The position numbers and the translations under genes are program-made. Source: Pseudoscleropodium purum (lineage: Eukaryota; Streptophyta; Bryopsida; Hypnales; Brachytheciaceae). Taken from it: 64,000 nt of DNA. Below the pieces are notes generated by a model that searched no databases, was not told the DNA's origin, and saw only the letters and a list, made by a program, of their open reading frames with translations. The stretch's first letter is position 1; each line of letters starts with the position of its first letter. Positions 34,785-46,084 of this stretch are shown here, piece by piece. Where the stretch lies: assembly GCA_963969395.1 (NCBI GenBank), contig OZ017801.1, forward strand, positions 746,501 through 810,500, in the 5' to 3' direction.

Positions 34785-35759
34785 TTAACCCTAGAAGGCC
34801 CAAGGCCATTTTGGGTTCAAAAATACCATTGCTTTTGAAGTGATATAGATCTAAATGTCAATAAGCTATAGAGATATTAACCATGCAGTCTTGTAGTGTA
34901 CATGTTGTTAATGATGTGTATCAAATTTGAAGTCATTTGACAGCATAGATTGTGAGATTATAATGTTTTAGTGTCGAAAAAGAATGCTGAAATTTTCATA
35001 AAAACACATTTAGAGGCGAAATTTGATTTCTAAACCTAATCAAATGAAAAACTTTAAACTACAAAGTGATTCAAAACCAGCATACAAACACATTGGTGAA
35101 AAAAATATCATTCATTTGACTAAATGTGTTTGCAAAATGGCTTGCAAATGTCAAAAAATAAGCAAGAAAAGTTGCAAAAAACACATCTAGGGCTAAACCT
35201 CCTTCTACTAAAATGCTTTTCAGTAATTCATTACTTTTGTATTGATATGAAATTTTATCTACACAAACTAGATTAGTATGCGCAACTTTTCCAAAAAAAA
35301 TTATTGGAAATGAACACTGTATGAAGAAGATACAAGCTGCCGAAGTTCACTGTAGTCTATAAATGGCGGGATTTTGAATTTCGAATTGCTCCCAAACATT
35401 CAAAACAACTTGGATTGACATTAAAATTTTACTACAAAAACTAGACTTCAAGGGAAATATAAACCAACAAATTTTATTGAAATCAAACATTGGATGAAGG
35501 AGATACAAGCCCCCGAAGTTGCAGCTATGACATGCACTTTGGTGAATCAAATTGAACCTATGAACTTCGATTGGCTTCCAGAAAATCATTACCTTTTGGA
35601 TTGATCTGAAAATTTTACCACACAAACTAGAAGAAAAGGCACAAATTTTCCAATAAATTTTATTGAATTTTGATATGGAATGCAAAAGTTACACTACTTT
35701 GAATTGAATTTAAAACTATGTGAAGACACTTTTTGTCCTCTTGGGTGGTCTAGGGTTAA
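34785..35759 (+). mobile_element. TTAA-CCCTAGA element, copy Q1 (975 bp)
   Basis: Starts TTAACCCTAGAAGGCCCAAG and ends TTGGGTGGTCTAGGGTTAA, so TTAACCCTAGA is inverted at the two ends. The interior closely matches the element at 39160-40144 in the same orientation (CATTGCTTTTGAAGTGA, ATAATGTTTTAGTGT, GATTTCTAAACCTA, AGGCTAAACCTCCTTCTACT). The terminal CCCTAGAA is the same string that begins the classical piggyBac terminal repeat, which also inserts at TTAA. Non-coding. Confidence 0.78.
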
Positions 35760-36151
35760 AGTGTCATTCACTTCTCCTAAAGTATCATTCACTTCTCCCA
35801 AAGTAAACACTTCATTCATTCCAAAAAAAACATTCTTGCATTCCCAAAGTGTCAATGATATCCTCCAAAGTGCATGCTTCATTTATTAAAAAAAGAATAG
35901 ACTCAGACATCAAGCCATAATGGAGCCATTTCTTGAATGGAAAAAACCAGTAATATCATTCAAGTAGCTAGACTAACATGACTTACTTAATATATGGAGT
36001 TTTTACTCTATTCTACCTCTATTGATTGTAAGGCTTTCAAAATAGAACAATTCCATGTAATAAACAAACAATGGAGTGAGTGTAACCATTTCTTTGCTTG
36101 TAACTTTTATGTTTTTGCTAAGTACACAAATTTGTCCTATTAGTGAAGGTC
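35760..36151. other. Spacer, nothing assigned
   Basis: AT-rich spacer that starts with two near-identical repeats of TCATTCACTTCTCC (about 35765-35800). No gene. Confidence 0.5.
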
Positions 36152-37087
36152 TTAATCCCTAAAGGTGGGAGACTATGTTTTCACCAAAAACGCTCAAAAA
36201 CTGCCATTTCTAATACAAGCACCAAATTTTAAATGAAAAACATTTTTGAACACATAAAATCATAGGATCTTGTGGTAAACTAATTTGAAAACATGCAAAA
36301 AAAAATTCAGAATTTTCTACCATGTGGATTGCAAGATATTAGTGTTTGAAGTGACAAAAATCACTTTTTTGGCCCTGTGAAAATACAGGTAGTTGCACTT
36401 CACAAGGCCACATTTGTATGAAGAAGTGTCCAAAATGGTGGTTACTCTTTAAATTAATTCTTTAAGTCAAGTTGGCTATATGCTTAAAAAATTTTAGATC
36501 ATTTGGAATTGCACAACATATGGAAAAAACTAATAAGTAGAAAGAAGTAGAGAATCGTTGAAGACACTAAATTGTAAAGAATTTAATTGTAAGATTGAAA
36601 AATTCAAATTCCAACTGTGATAATGTAGTAATAAACAATCTACATAATATTTTTTTGTTTTTTGTTTTTTAAATATTAAAAATTGAGTTAAATAAAGGAC
36701 TCTAAAGTTTATTTTCAAGTAGGAAATCCTTAACTACCCACAAACTAGAACACCTTATAACTTTCATCTTATAAGTCAAAATGGAATGATTCAAATCATT
36801 CCACGTATATATAAATCTAGAAAACCAATTAAAAAATTTTATTTTCAAAAAAAGTGATCTTTTAAGAAATTTTTGGGCTGCCCGTCGAGCATTGAAAATC
36901 ACATATCATGCAATAAACTTTGAACCATGTAGTCAAAAGTTATGAAAATTGTTGGGCCTTAAAGCTACTATTTGGGCACATGTTGTGTGAAAATTTCAGC
37001 AAAAATAAATAAAAAAATCCATTTGTAGTGAGCTGCCCCAAATTGCTATGTTGTTAAAAAAACGAAGTTTTGACCTTTAGGGGTTAA
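36152..37087 (-). mobile_element. TTAA-CCC element (936 bp)
   Basis: Starts TTAATCCCTAAAGGTGGGAG and ends GACCTTTAGGGGTTAA. It shares its right part with the fragment at 6040-6314 and lies inverted relative to 27410-28350. Non-coding. Confidence 0.72.
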
Positions 37088-37161
37088 ATAAGAATTGGTA
37101 ATTTGATTTGATTTTTGTGGAAATTAGTAGGGTCCCATTAATATTCTAATTTGCATTGAAT

Positions 37162-37965
37162 TTGACCTCTAAAGTCCTATTGTCCCTATATTAGACAAAA
37201 TGGATTTTGGGTAGGCTTGTGTAACCTCCATTCTTGATGTGAAGTTTTTTAAGATAAAAAATATCACTGGCTTTAAAAGAATAAATTTTTTTTTTCAATT
37301 TGCACTCGATTATTTTTTTTTGCAACAATAAGCTCAAAGTTTGAGAGATTAGACACCAAAAATATCTACATAATTTGAAATTAATTTGAATTTTTTTTTT
37401 CTATGAAAAGCTTTGATTCATTCTATTTGGATTAGTGAAGTAAAAGTTATGGAGCTTTTTGTTTTGTGGCCAATTATATAAACTTAAAAAAATCATGTAT
37501 TGGATTCATTTTTTTAACTCAATCTTCACAATTCAAAGAAGAAAGAGTTCTATAAGGATACTTGCTAGAACAATATTGCTATTGGGATTAGTGTATTTTC
37601 ATTCCATCTTAGAGCTAATTATTAATGATGTACAATTTTATACCAACTTCTATTTAACAATTTTCTAAAGAATGAAAATGAATTTTTAAGTGCAAAATTT
37701 TTATGTTAAGAAGATTCAAAGTCAAATAATTTAATGAAGGAGCATGTTCAAAATCCCACTTTCTTAGTTCAAATGTAAATATCTTGCAATCTACATTGTG
37801 AAAGTTTCTAAAGTTTCTAATACACATTCTAATATGAATCTTGTACAAGATATTATGGTTAGACATGCCAAAACACAAATTTGTAAATTTTTTTACTCTT
37901 TGCAATAGAAATGGTAGTTTTAGGTTATATTTGATGAAAAAAGAATTTGAGGCTTAAAGAGTTAA
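37162..37965 (+). mobile_element. TTAA-CCC element (804 bp)
   Basis: The left end is TTGACCTCTAAAGTCCTATT (first TTAA mutated) and the right end is GAGGCTTAAAGAGTTAA. The interior matches 33344-34263 and 57037-57961 in the same order (GCTTTGATTCATTCTATTTG, AAAGTTATGGAG, CACAATTC, CTTGTACAAGATA-type words). It lies 74 bp from the preceding element of the same family. Confidence 0.7.
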
Positions 37966-38249
37966 ATAGAGTGACTTTGCTAAATTAATATCACATGTAT
38001 AATAGGTCACATCAATGTAGTTGAATTTTTTTTTTATATGTTTCTTTCTTTGATGAAACTTGCATACTTATAGATGATATTTGGACAATATTTGAATTTT
38101 GTTTGTAAATAGTAGTATTGCAAAGTAAGTTTGATGATTATTCAAAGGATGTTACAATTATTCCAACTTTTAAATCCCTTCAAGTAATATTTCTATGGCT
38201 AGTATAAAATTATTGCATTATCATCATATCTAGTGTGCCTTGGCCATTG

Positions 38250-38975
38250 CTATAGTAAAATAAAAATAAAAGTCATTTTCTAATTTTCAAATTTATAAAA
38301 CTTTTGAATTCAATTGTGAGTCAAAATGCCATGAAACAAAGTCCATATACCACTCTTTGTAGAGGTATTTCTGACAATACCATGAATGTGACTAGGAGAT
38401 GTATGATTTTGTTGATCAAACTATAACAAACAAACAAAACAAAATAAATAATATCATTTAAGGTATAAACTAGTATATCATATATCATTACCATAATAAT
38501 AAAATAAATGAAAAGATAATTTCTAATTTTGATTCATAAAAAATTTGAAATTCTATATATTTTTTGCCATGAGTTGGAATGCCACCAAAAAAAGTCCATG
38601 CACTCCTTTTTGTAGAGGGCTTTCTAATGGTACCATGAATGTAATTGGGAGACGTATGATTTCGGAGATTTCACTCTAATAAACAAACAAACAAAACAAA
38701 CAAACAAAGCAAGACAAAAATCTCATTTAAGGTATAGATTAGTATGTCCTATATCATTGCCACAACCAAAATAAAAGTAAAAGTAATTTTTTAGTTTTTT
38801 AATTCAATAAACTTCAAAATTCAATAACTTGCATGTAGGAGGTTCAAACACCACAAAACAAAGCCCATGCACCCATTCTTGTAGAGAGCTTTTGCATTGT
38901 ATCACGATTGTGCCTAAAGACATATAATTCTAGAAATCTGATCAAAACAAATCAAAACAACCTCATTTAACCCTC
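38250..38975 (+). repeat. Tandem repeat, about 255-270 bp period, nearly 3 units
   Basis: The landmark AAAGTCCAT (AAAGCCCAT in the last unit) recurs at about 38340, 38593 and 38862. Each time it is followed by TTTGTAGAG, CATGAATGTG-like words, GACGTATGATT, an AAACAAACAAAACAAA run and TCATTTAAGGTATA. The units have diverged, so this is an old tandem array, perhaps inside an element. Confidence 0.8.
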
Positions 38976-39159
38976 AAAGGATGAGTTGGTCACCATGAAA
39001 AATCATCTCTTTTAGTGTTGTGGAAATCATTGGCTTAAAATAATGCAAAAGCATTCATTGGAAATCAAACTACTAAGATGAATATTTGCACTTGTGTCAT
39101 GCATGGAGAATTTGTGTCATCATCATTGGCTAAAATATGTTTGCTATTTTGATTATGAA

Positions 39160-40144
39160 TTAACCCCTCATCACTACAATTCCCACTTGGATTCAAAAAC
39201 ATCATTGCTTTTGAAGTGACATAGATCTAAACGTCACTAAGCTATAAAGATCTTAACCATACAATCTATTAGTGAACATGTTGTAGATGATGTGAATGAA
39301 ATTTGGAGTTATTTAACAACATAGATTGCAAGATTATAATGTTTTAGTGTTGAAAAAAGATGCTGAAATTTTCCTAGCAAAACACTTGAAGGTGAAATTT
39401 GATTTCTAAACCTACTCAAATGAAAAACTTGAAACTATAAAGTCATTCAAAACCAACATACAAAGAAATTGATGAAAAAAAATATCATTCAATTGATTCA
39501 ATAAGTTTGCAAAATGGCTTGCAAATTTCAACAAATAGACAAGAAAAGTTGTAGAAAATACATATGAGGCTAAACCTCCTTCTACTGAAATGCTTCTTTA
39601 GTCACTCATAACTTCTTGAATTGATATGAAATTTTAGCCACACAAACTAGACTAATATGCACAACTTTTTTTTAATTTTTAATTTATTGGATATGGACAT
39701 TGTATGGAGAAGAAACAAGCTACCAAAGTTCAGTATAATCCAAAAATGTAGGGATTTTGAATTTTGAATTTCTCCCAAACATTCAAAGAAACTTAGATTG
39801 ACATGAAAAATTTACCACAATAACTAGAGTGGAAGGGGGACATAACCCAACAATTTTTTTTATTAATGAAAACAAACATTAAATGAAGGAGATATCCCCC
39901 AAATTGCAACCATCAAATGCAATTTGGTGGCTCAAATTGAACTTGTGAACTTTGACTAACTTCCAATGAATCAATACATCTTGGATTGATTTGAAAATCT
40001 TACCACAAAAACTAGAAGAAAGGTTGTAAATTTCCCAACAAGTTTTTATTAAATTTGGACATTGGATGCAAAAGTTCTAGCACTTTGAATGAACTTGAAA
40101 TTATGTGAGGATGCTTTTAGTCTCCTTTGGCAATGAGGGGCTAC
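39160..40144 (+). mobile_element. TTAA-CCC element, copy Q2
   Basis: Starts TTAACCCCTCATCACTACAA and ends CTTTGGCAATGAGGGG with the terminal TTAA decayed to CTAC. The interior aligns along its length with 34785-35759 in direct orientation. Its terminal 12 or so bases differ from Q1 but are again inverted, suggesting paired sequence change or a sister subfamily. Non-coding. Confidence 0.7.
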
Positions 40145-43100
40145 GGCATTGATATGGCAACTTTGGTAGTCCTGGATTGAGTACAAATTGGTCCAAATAG
40201 CCATGTGAGGGAGTGAGCCTAGTTCAAGTTGTGCTTGCGTGCAGAGTTGTCTATCTAGGTATGATTCATGCTCTCCCTCCCTCCCTCCCCCCCATTTGGC
40301 AATATGGTCATCTTGCCCAAGCAAGCCCCAAGCAATGTTTCAGTTGGACATTTTTTGGGAGGTCCTCCAGCTGATTTCCTCCTTCCACGAAAATGAACCG
40401 ATTTTTTTTCAATGGGCACCGGTCGCGGGAGGGAGGAAGGCCATTGGCACCAAGACTCACCCGGCCGGCGTAAAAACGTGGGGGTGGGTCACTTTTTGCA
40501 TTCGGAAACTGAACATCTGGGAGGGAAGGAAGGTCTGAACATCTCCCAGGGACGGACGGACGGAGCCCTTGGAGGGCAAACCCTGATTTGAGCAGATCTC
40601 ACCGGTCGTCCAGAAAAGGAACTTAATGGACACTCTGCCCGCAGATTTTCACGGTCCCGCCCGCGCATCCTTCCGTCGTCTTCCTCCGTCCGTCGCTCCG
40701 GGTCTGTCCACGTTCGTGGGGGAGCGTGCCTGCGAAACCCGCCCGCCTGCTGCACGAGAGAATCTGGGGCTAGCAAGCGCGCTGGCCTCCACACTAACTT
40801 AACTTTAGTGCCTGCCCAACCCTGCCAACCAGGGCGTGGTGTTAGTTAAAACTCGTCGTCAAGGTTAGACTGATGGCCATTGCAGGCAGGCTCCCTCTCC
40901 GGCCTAGCTCGCCTCGAATCTCTAGCGGCTGGCTGGCAGTGCAGGACAGGACAGGAACTTACCTGCGCCTGTTCTGTCCTGGGCTTCGGGCCTTCCTTCA
41001 CGGGCTTCGCTTCCGATGCAACATAGAGTATTAATATAAACCTCGTGCGGGCCTGGACTCGAGGAGGCGGGCCCTTCCCAAGCAAGCCTACGGGTAGCTA
41101 GCAATCATGTGGATGCGTCCACGCATCTTTTCCAGGTGGGCGGGCACCGTCGTCTCCTCACCCTCGCATTCCCCCGTTAACTTCCAACAGCATCAGATCC
41201 TTGATGCGCTCCTCTAGCTAGCTTGTAGTAGACGCCGTGGTGGGTGCTGGTGTAATCTGGAGAGACTCACCCACTCACCCACACACAGACACATAGAGAC
41301 AGCGAGCGAGAGAAAGAGAGGTTCACTCCGCTTTCAGTTGCTGAAAAGCTCAAGGGCTGCGGTCACCGCAGCAGCAGGGACCAACTTACCAAAGTCGTCT
41401 TATTCGAGAAGTTTGGCATTTGGGGGGGAAGAGAATAGTGGTGGTTTGGTCGGTATTGATAACTGGGTGGTGTTCTTGTGACGATGGAGATGGAGGGTGG
41501 TTGAGACAGCGACAGACAGACAGAAAGAGAGAAAGAGTGAGAGAGAGTGAGATCGGGTGTAGTGCTGATTTTATTTATTTATTTGATCGTTCTTCTGTTT
41601 TGTTTGTCTTCGTTTTGGTCGAGTCGTCGCCGCCGGCGCAGCCACAGCTTTGCGGACGTGGCACCCAGCAGGCTATGCTATGATCTTGGGCCAATTAGTT
41701 GGGCTCTCTCACTGTAGGGCGATTTGCAGCGTGTGATGTCGAAGCAAATTCTGGCCCGCTCGTCGTATGGCATTGTTCTCTCCAGCTTTCAGGTACCGCT
41801 GCAATTGATCCCTGCACTCTCCTCCCCACGACTTCTGCACCCACAAGCATCCAATTTTGGATTGACGGTGTGATCCTGCAGTTGCGCGCAATTGGTTGAT
41901 TGGTGTCTGAGCATGCGATAAACAATAGGCCACCTTTTGGGGGAAGGAGAGCTGGAATATTGAGCTGGCGTTTATATATGTACGAATGCGTTGCCCTGTC
42001 ACATTCACGGACCGCGTAAGGGTTTGTCCAGAGTTTCTTTGAATGGAACCCTACATTTAGTTAGTGACGAGCTCTTCCCCAAATCAATGAATTGATGTTT
42101 CTCCCGGGCACATCGTCGTCCTTGCATTGGTGACTTCAACTAGAAGCATCACATCGCTGTTCGTTAGGGTAAGGCTCTCATAATTTACTACAGCACAAAC
42201 CCATGTGGGGTACACGTGGGGTGAACGATTCATAGAACGTTCAATTAGTTTCGGTCCATCGTCTCTCTTGCCGCGGATTTGCAGCCATGGCATGGCGATC
42301 GCTCTGATATCGGGAGCTGCCTTCGAATCTTGGGATTCATTCGGTCGGTGATTGAACTGTTGGAACCTTCACGTACTCTTCTTCTATTTTGTCTTCGTTT
42401 TCCCTGGTGCTGTGTTATCGAGAGCTGTTTTGATGCTTATCAAAAATATTTCAGGCTCCTCCTGTTTCCGTAGACGGTGATAACTAATTCGGGTCGCCGT
42501 AGGAGTTCTCTGAATGAGGAGTGAATCAGTGCACTCCACGACGGTAACGTGGAAGTAATGGTGAGGTCTGGGTTCGCAATCAAGCTCTCTTGAGAACTTA
42601 CAGCCCAGTGGATGAGTGAGATCGTAGACTATTGGTTGAATTGGTCGGCCACGGTATCAGGGGAGTCCAATTCGTACTTAATATGAATCCTCACAGGGAT
42701 CGAGAGAGGTGGATTGATTGCTTGATTGTCTTATTAGCTAGCTAGGGTCTGGTGGTGAGGACAATTCCATGCACTAGGTTATTAGACTAGAGACGGGATG
42801 CCAGCAATATAAATATTCTAATTTAAAAATTTTCAATCCCGAATATACCCTGGTTGTGGCATCCGTACCTTTTAATCATATCTCCTTCCTTTACTAGTTG
42901 CAGTAGCTGGATGGCTCAATCCAATACGGAGCAGTAAATAGAACTTTTTCCTTCTCTTTTCCAGTGATCACATTCGACAGATATCGGACGCGTAATTTTT
43001 TATGGATGCAGTCGAAGCTGTAAGTTCTAATTTTTATTTATAAATGTCTGGCTCTACATGACACGAACTGATCTAGTTGGTCAGCACTCCGAAGCCTGTC

Positions 43101-43377
43101 AGGTAGGGTCTAGATTTCAATGTTTCCCATTTTCCTTTCTAAGTTGTTTACAGCACTAATTCGTTGAATGTCAGGCTGTACATTCTGATCAATACTCGAA
43201 CTGGGCCGCTCCATTCAAGGATATCACGCAGATGTATTGATTAATAATGAAGACAGTCGTTTCGTTGTCCAGATTTGAATATTTCAAATTTCCTAATCAC
43301 GTCCCAATGATCAAGTTCAATTGCCATTTGATGGAAGTCCCGTGGATTGGAATTGGAATGAAGCTGCAGGTATTAAG
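40145..43377 (+). promoter_or_regulatory. GC-rich leader/promoter region of the F-box gene
   Basis: Composition switches abruptly from AT-rich repeat to GC-rich DNA at about 40.2 kb and stays mixed to the F-box start. No protein-coding exon is supported. A TATA-like TTAATATAAACC lies near 41029-41042, and a purine- and CA-rich stretch (41260-41330, GAGAGACTCACCCACTCACC then a GAGA run) resembles plant 5' UTR starts. A second GAGAG-rich block is at 41520-41560. The sequence just before the start codon, GCTGCAG at 43363-43369, resembles a splice acceptor. A long 5' UTR with one or more introns is therefore likely but not proven. The block at 40540-40790 is rich in GGACGGACGG and CGTCCGTC. Confidence 0.4.
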
Positions 43378-44958
43378 ATGGATCCCGAAATCTGGAGTCG
43401 GCTCCCGCAGGAGCAGCTGCTGGACGTGCTAGCGCGCTTGCCTTCGAACGCCATCCCGCGCCTGCGCGAGGTGTGCAAGAAATGGAAGGAACTGTTGGTG
43501 GCCAAGCACTTCACGGACCGCATCGTGTGCGTGCGGAAGTCGCAGACGCCGTACTTGCTGGTGTGCATTAAGCGCTACCAAGCCATCGCCGCCTTCAACC
43601 CGGCGCTGAAGCAGTGGCACGAGCTCTTCATCTGGAAGAAGTCGCCCGTGTTCCAGATCCACTGCCTGCGCGCCACGGGGGGCGGGCTGCTGCTGTTCAA
43701 GGGTAACCTGGGCAAGCGCAAGTCCGACGAAGCGGGATCCACCCGGCTGCTGGTGTGCAACCCTATCACCAAGCTTTGGCGCATCCTGCCCAGCCTGCCG
43801 CCCGACATCCGCACCTCGGGCTGCGTCAATGTCATCGTCCTGGCGGGCGGGCCCAACCAGTTCCAGATCCTCTTCACGCAGATTCACCACCATCCCGCCG
43901 GCCATCGGCGCTTGGCGGGCGCGCTCTACGACTCCGCTGTGGACACCTGGACCACGTACTACGAAGATACGACGCTGGAATCCATCTACCGCAGCGTCTA
44001 CGTGAACGGCTGCATGCACTACATCGGCTCCGAGCGCTCGCACTTGCCGCGGGGTGTGAACGTGAGTCGACGACACGGCGTTTCTTTCGACCTCTCCCGA
44101 AAAGTCTTCTCCAGGTGAGCTGGTTCGCGGACCCTGTGTATTGTATTGTACATTCAAGATTGCTTTCCTTTCAATTCCAATCAGAAGGCTGTCGATAATG
44201 TCAGGGTGTCGATCGATGTTTAATTCGAATTGGAAGAGTATCCAATCGACTTGAGCTCGCATTTGTTAAAACAGCAAATTGGAGCTCTACGTGATGTACA
44301 AGGACCTGCAGCTGAAAGATCTTGACTCGATCGTAGGACTCAAGTTTCGGCTGGCCGATTATAGGTTGCAGTTGGACAACTTGGAACTTCTACAGTTCCT
44401 TGTTTTAAGCCGAAGTAACCATACATGCACTTTCTACGTCGTCCACTTCTCCTTATTGACAAACTTACTGTTGGGTTTGATTTGCAAAGCTATCTGAAAC
44501 ATAACATCGTTACGCATGCGGGGAGCTTAGTCGCGGTGTCGCTTAATCGCCTCCTAACTATATGAATTGGGATGTATTCGTGGGGTCTGGGCTGCAGGTT
44601 CGAAGCGCCATTAGCGAGTGAGGTGGGCGCCAAGAAGTTCATGGAGCTGCACGGGCGCCTGGCACTCGTTTCGTTTTCCACCGTGGCCTCGTTCCGGCCG
44701 TCAGTGCTGCAGCTGGACGAGCAGACGCAGACATGGGTGGATGTGCACTTGCTGCCGCCCGGCGCCAGCCATGGCGTGGACGGCCATGTGCCGCTGGGTC
44801 AGGGCTCCTTTCTTTACTTCGCCGACCCTCACCGCCAATCCGGAACCGTCGTTTGCTACAACCTGCTCAACAGGGAGCGCTTCGAGGTCCCCGAGACCTT
44901 CATGGAGCTACGTTACGAAGGCTACAAATTATACCACCCTTCCTTGTGTTCGGTGTAG
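43378..44958 (+). CDS. F-box protein (plant F-box/kelch-like), 2 exons, 365 aa
   Basis: Likely the substrate-recognition subunit of an SCF ubiquitin ligase in cytosol or nucleus. Exon 1 is 43378-44114, exon 2 is 44598-44958, and the intron is 44115-44597 (CCAG|GTGAGC to CTGCAG|GTTC). The join falls inside an Arg codon, giving KVFSRFEAPLASEV. The F-box spans about residues 4-42 (EIWSRLPQEQLLDVLARLP, then LREVCKKWKELL). The rest follows the plant F-box-associated pattern, with CNPITKLWRILPSLP at about 127-141 and beta-rich segments around YDSAVDTWTTYY. Strict kelch repeats are not visible. The ATG at 43378 was chosen because the frame upstream has no ATG and the domain starts four residues later. 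Length is normal for the family. Exons are GC-rich, with C or G at most third positions. The substrate cannot be inferred. Confidence 0.88.
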
Positions 44959-45140
44959 TTCATCCATCAGCATAGAGACTGGGATGATGCAGGCATGCAG
45001 GCAGGCATGTCCACCGGACGTCTTTCTTTTATGATTATTGGCCGTGCCTCTAAGAGACTTGGAAACTCGAACTAGAGCGACCTAGAGAAGTCCGATCCGA
45101 CACAGATTGTTGCTATCAATCTTGAGTTTAACGTCTTAGA

Positions 45141-45146
45141 AATAAA
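45141..45146 (+). terminator. AATAAA polyadenylation signal of the F-box gene
   Basis: A canonical AATAAA about 180 bp after the stop codon, followed by T-rich sequence. It is the first such hexamer downstream on the coding strand. Confidence 0.55.
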
Positions 45147-45767
45147 TACTTAGTTTCATTCGAGTTAGTGGACCCCTGGAAAGTCCTGGAGTAAGTCGCT
45201 GATACGTACTTCGTAGCAGTCAGTCGTTAGATAAGAGGATCCTGAATGTGGTGCATAAGGTGGTCCATCGAATCATTCTGGTTGATCTTGGATCCAGGTC
45301 ATTGCTCCTGCTACACAATCCGTCGACCTCCACAACAGTGATTGTGCTTGTTCCGATTGTTATCATCACCTGGGCCCAGTTCTCATCACATGACCATGGC
45401 AGGGTCGCCCGTGTTCGGGATTTCCATGGGATTGCAAGTTGTGCACGATTGCTGACTTTGTAACTCTCGTGAACATGATCATGGGTGTGCACCAATTGCA
45501 CGTGTGTGGAAAGCACATGGCCGCCTTATCAGAGTCGCTACTATAGTGTAACCGTTCAGGTCCATCGAACTTTTTCCCCAAAGGTGTTGTTCGAAGGATT
45601 ATCTGGAATGCGCAGGAAGTTTTCTACATGTGTTGCACATCATCAATTGGTGCTTCAAATAGATCTCAGGATTTCAGGACTTCAAAAGGCATAATGTTTT
45701 CAATCATGCATGGAAATTGGTTGAGGAATCTTTGTAATTCATCTTTCCCAATTATAACTCTAGGGGT
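45147..45767. other. Convergent intergenic, nothing assigned
   Basis: Mixed-composition sequence with overlapping ORFs on both strands, none with recognisable domains. It is the distal 3' flank of the F-box gene. Confidence 0.45.
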
Positions 45768-46084
45768 TGTCACACCTTCTCCCCATTCTCATTCTTCAAA
45801 GAATAAGGATATCACACTCTCTCCTTGACTTGCAAAGGGCTCATTGTCTAAAGCTTGAGAAGTTTTTTTCTTCTCCTTCAAAGGTAAAGAATGGGTGTGA
45901 AGATTGAGAAACCATGAAGTGATTGAGAAGTTGTAGAGAAGGTTAATAAGTAGCATCCATTCTCATACTTCCTCTAGTGAAAAGAAGAGTCACACCCTCT
46001 TTATAGAAAGGGCTACTATTGGCTCTTCTTTTCACTCTACACCTCATTCTTTATAGACATTTCATTTTTGGAGGAGGTGTGACA
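45768..46084. mobile_element. TGTCACACC...GGTGTGACA element (solo LTR or MITE)
   Basis: A 317-bp segment bounded by perfect inverted repeats TGTCACACC/GGTGTGACA. This fits an LTR (TG...CA ends, internal CTTTATAGAAAGGG TATA-like word and a second CTTTATAGACATT) as well as a small inverted-repeat element. The 5-bp flanks (GGGGT and ATCCA) do not match, so target duplication is lost or the unit is truncated. CATTCTT and AGAATG words inside are also inverted. Non-coding. Confidence 0.55.

Noticed and set aside
38250..38975. CRISPR-like array
   Set aside because: The units are about 260 bp and diverged, without short direct repeats and unique spacers; the DNA is eukaryotic nuclear in character.
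43429..44262. 277-codon minus-strand ORF opposite the F-box exon 1
   Set aside because: It is antisense to a well-supported domain-containing exon. It is open only because GC-rich codon use removes stops on the other strand, and its translation has no domain.
44618..45034. 138-codon plus-strand ORF overlapping F-box exon 2
   Set aside because: An out-of-frame shadow of exon 2 with Arg/Pro/Trp-rich composition. The exon 2 frame joins exon 1 exactly at GT-AG borders.
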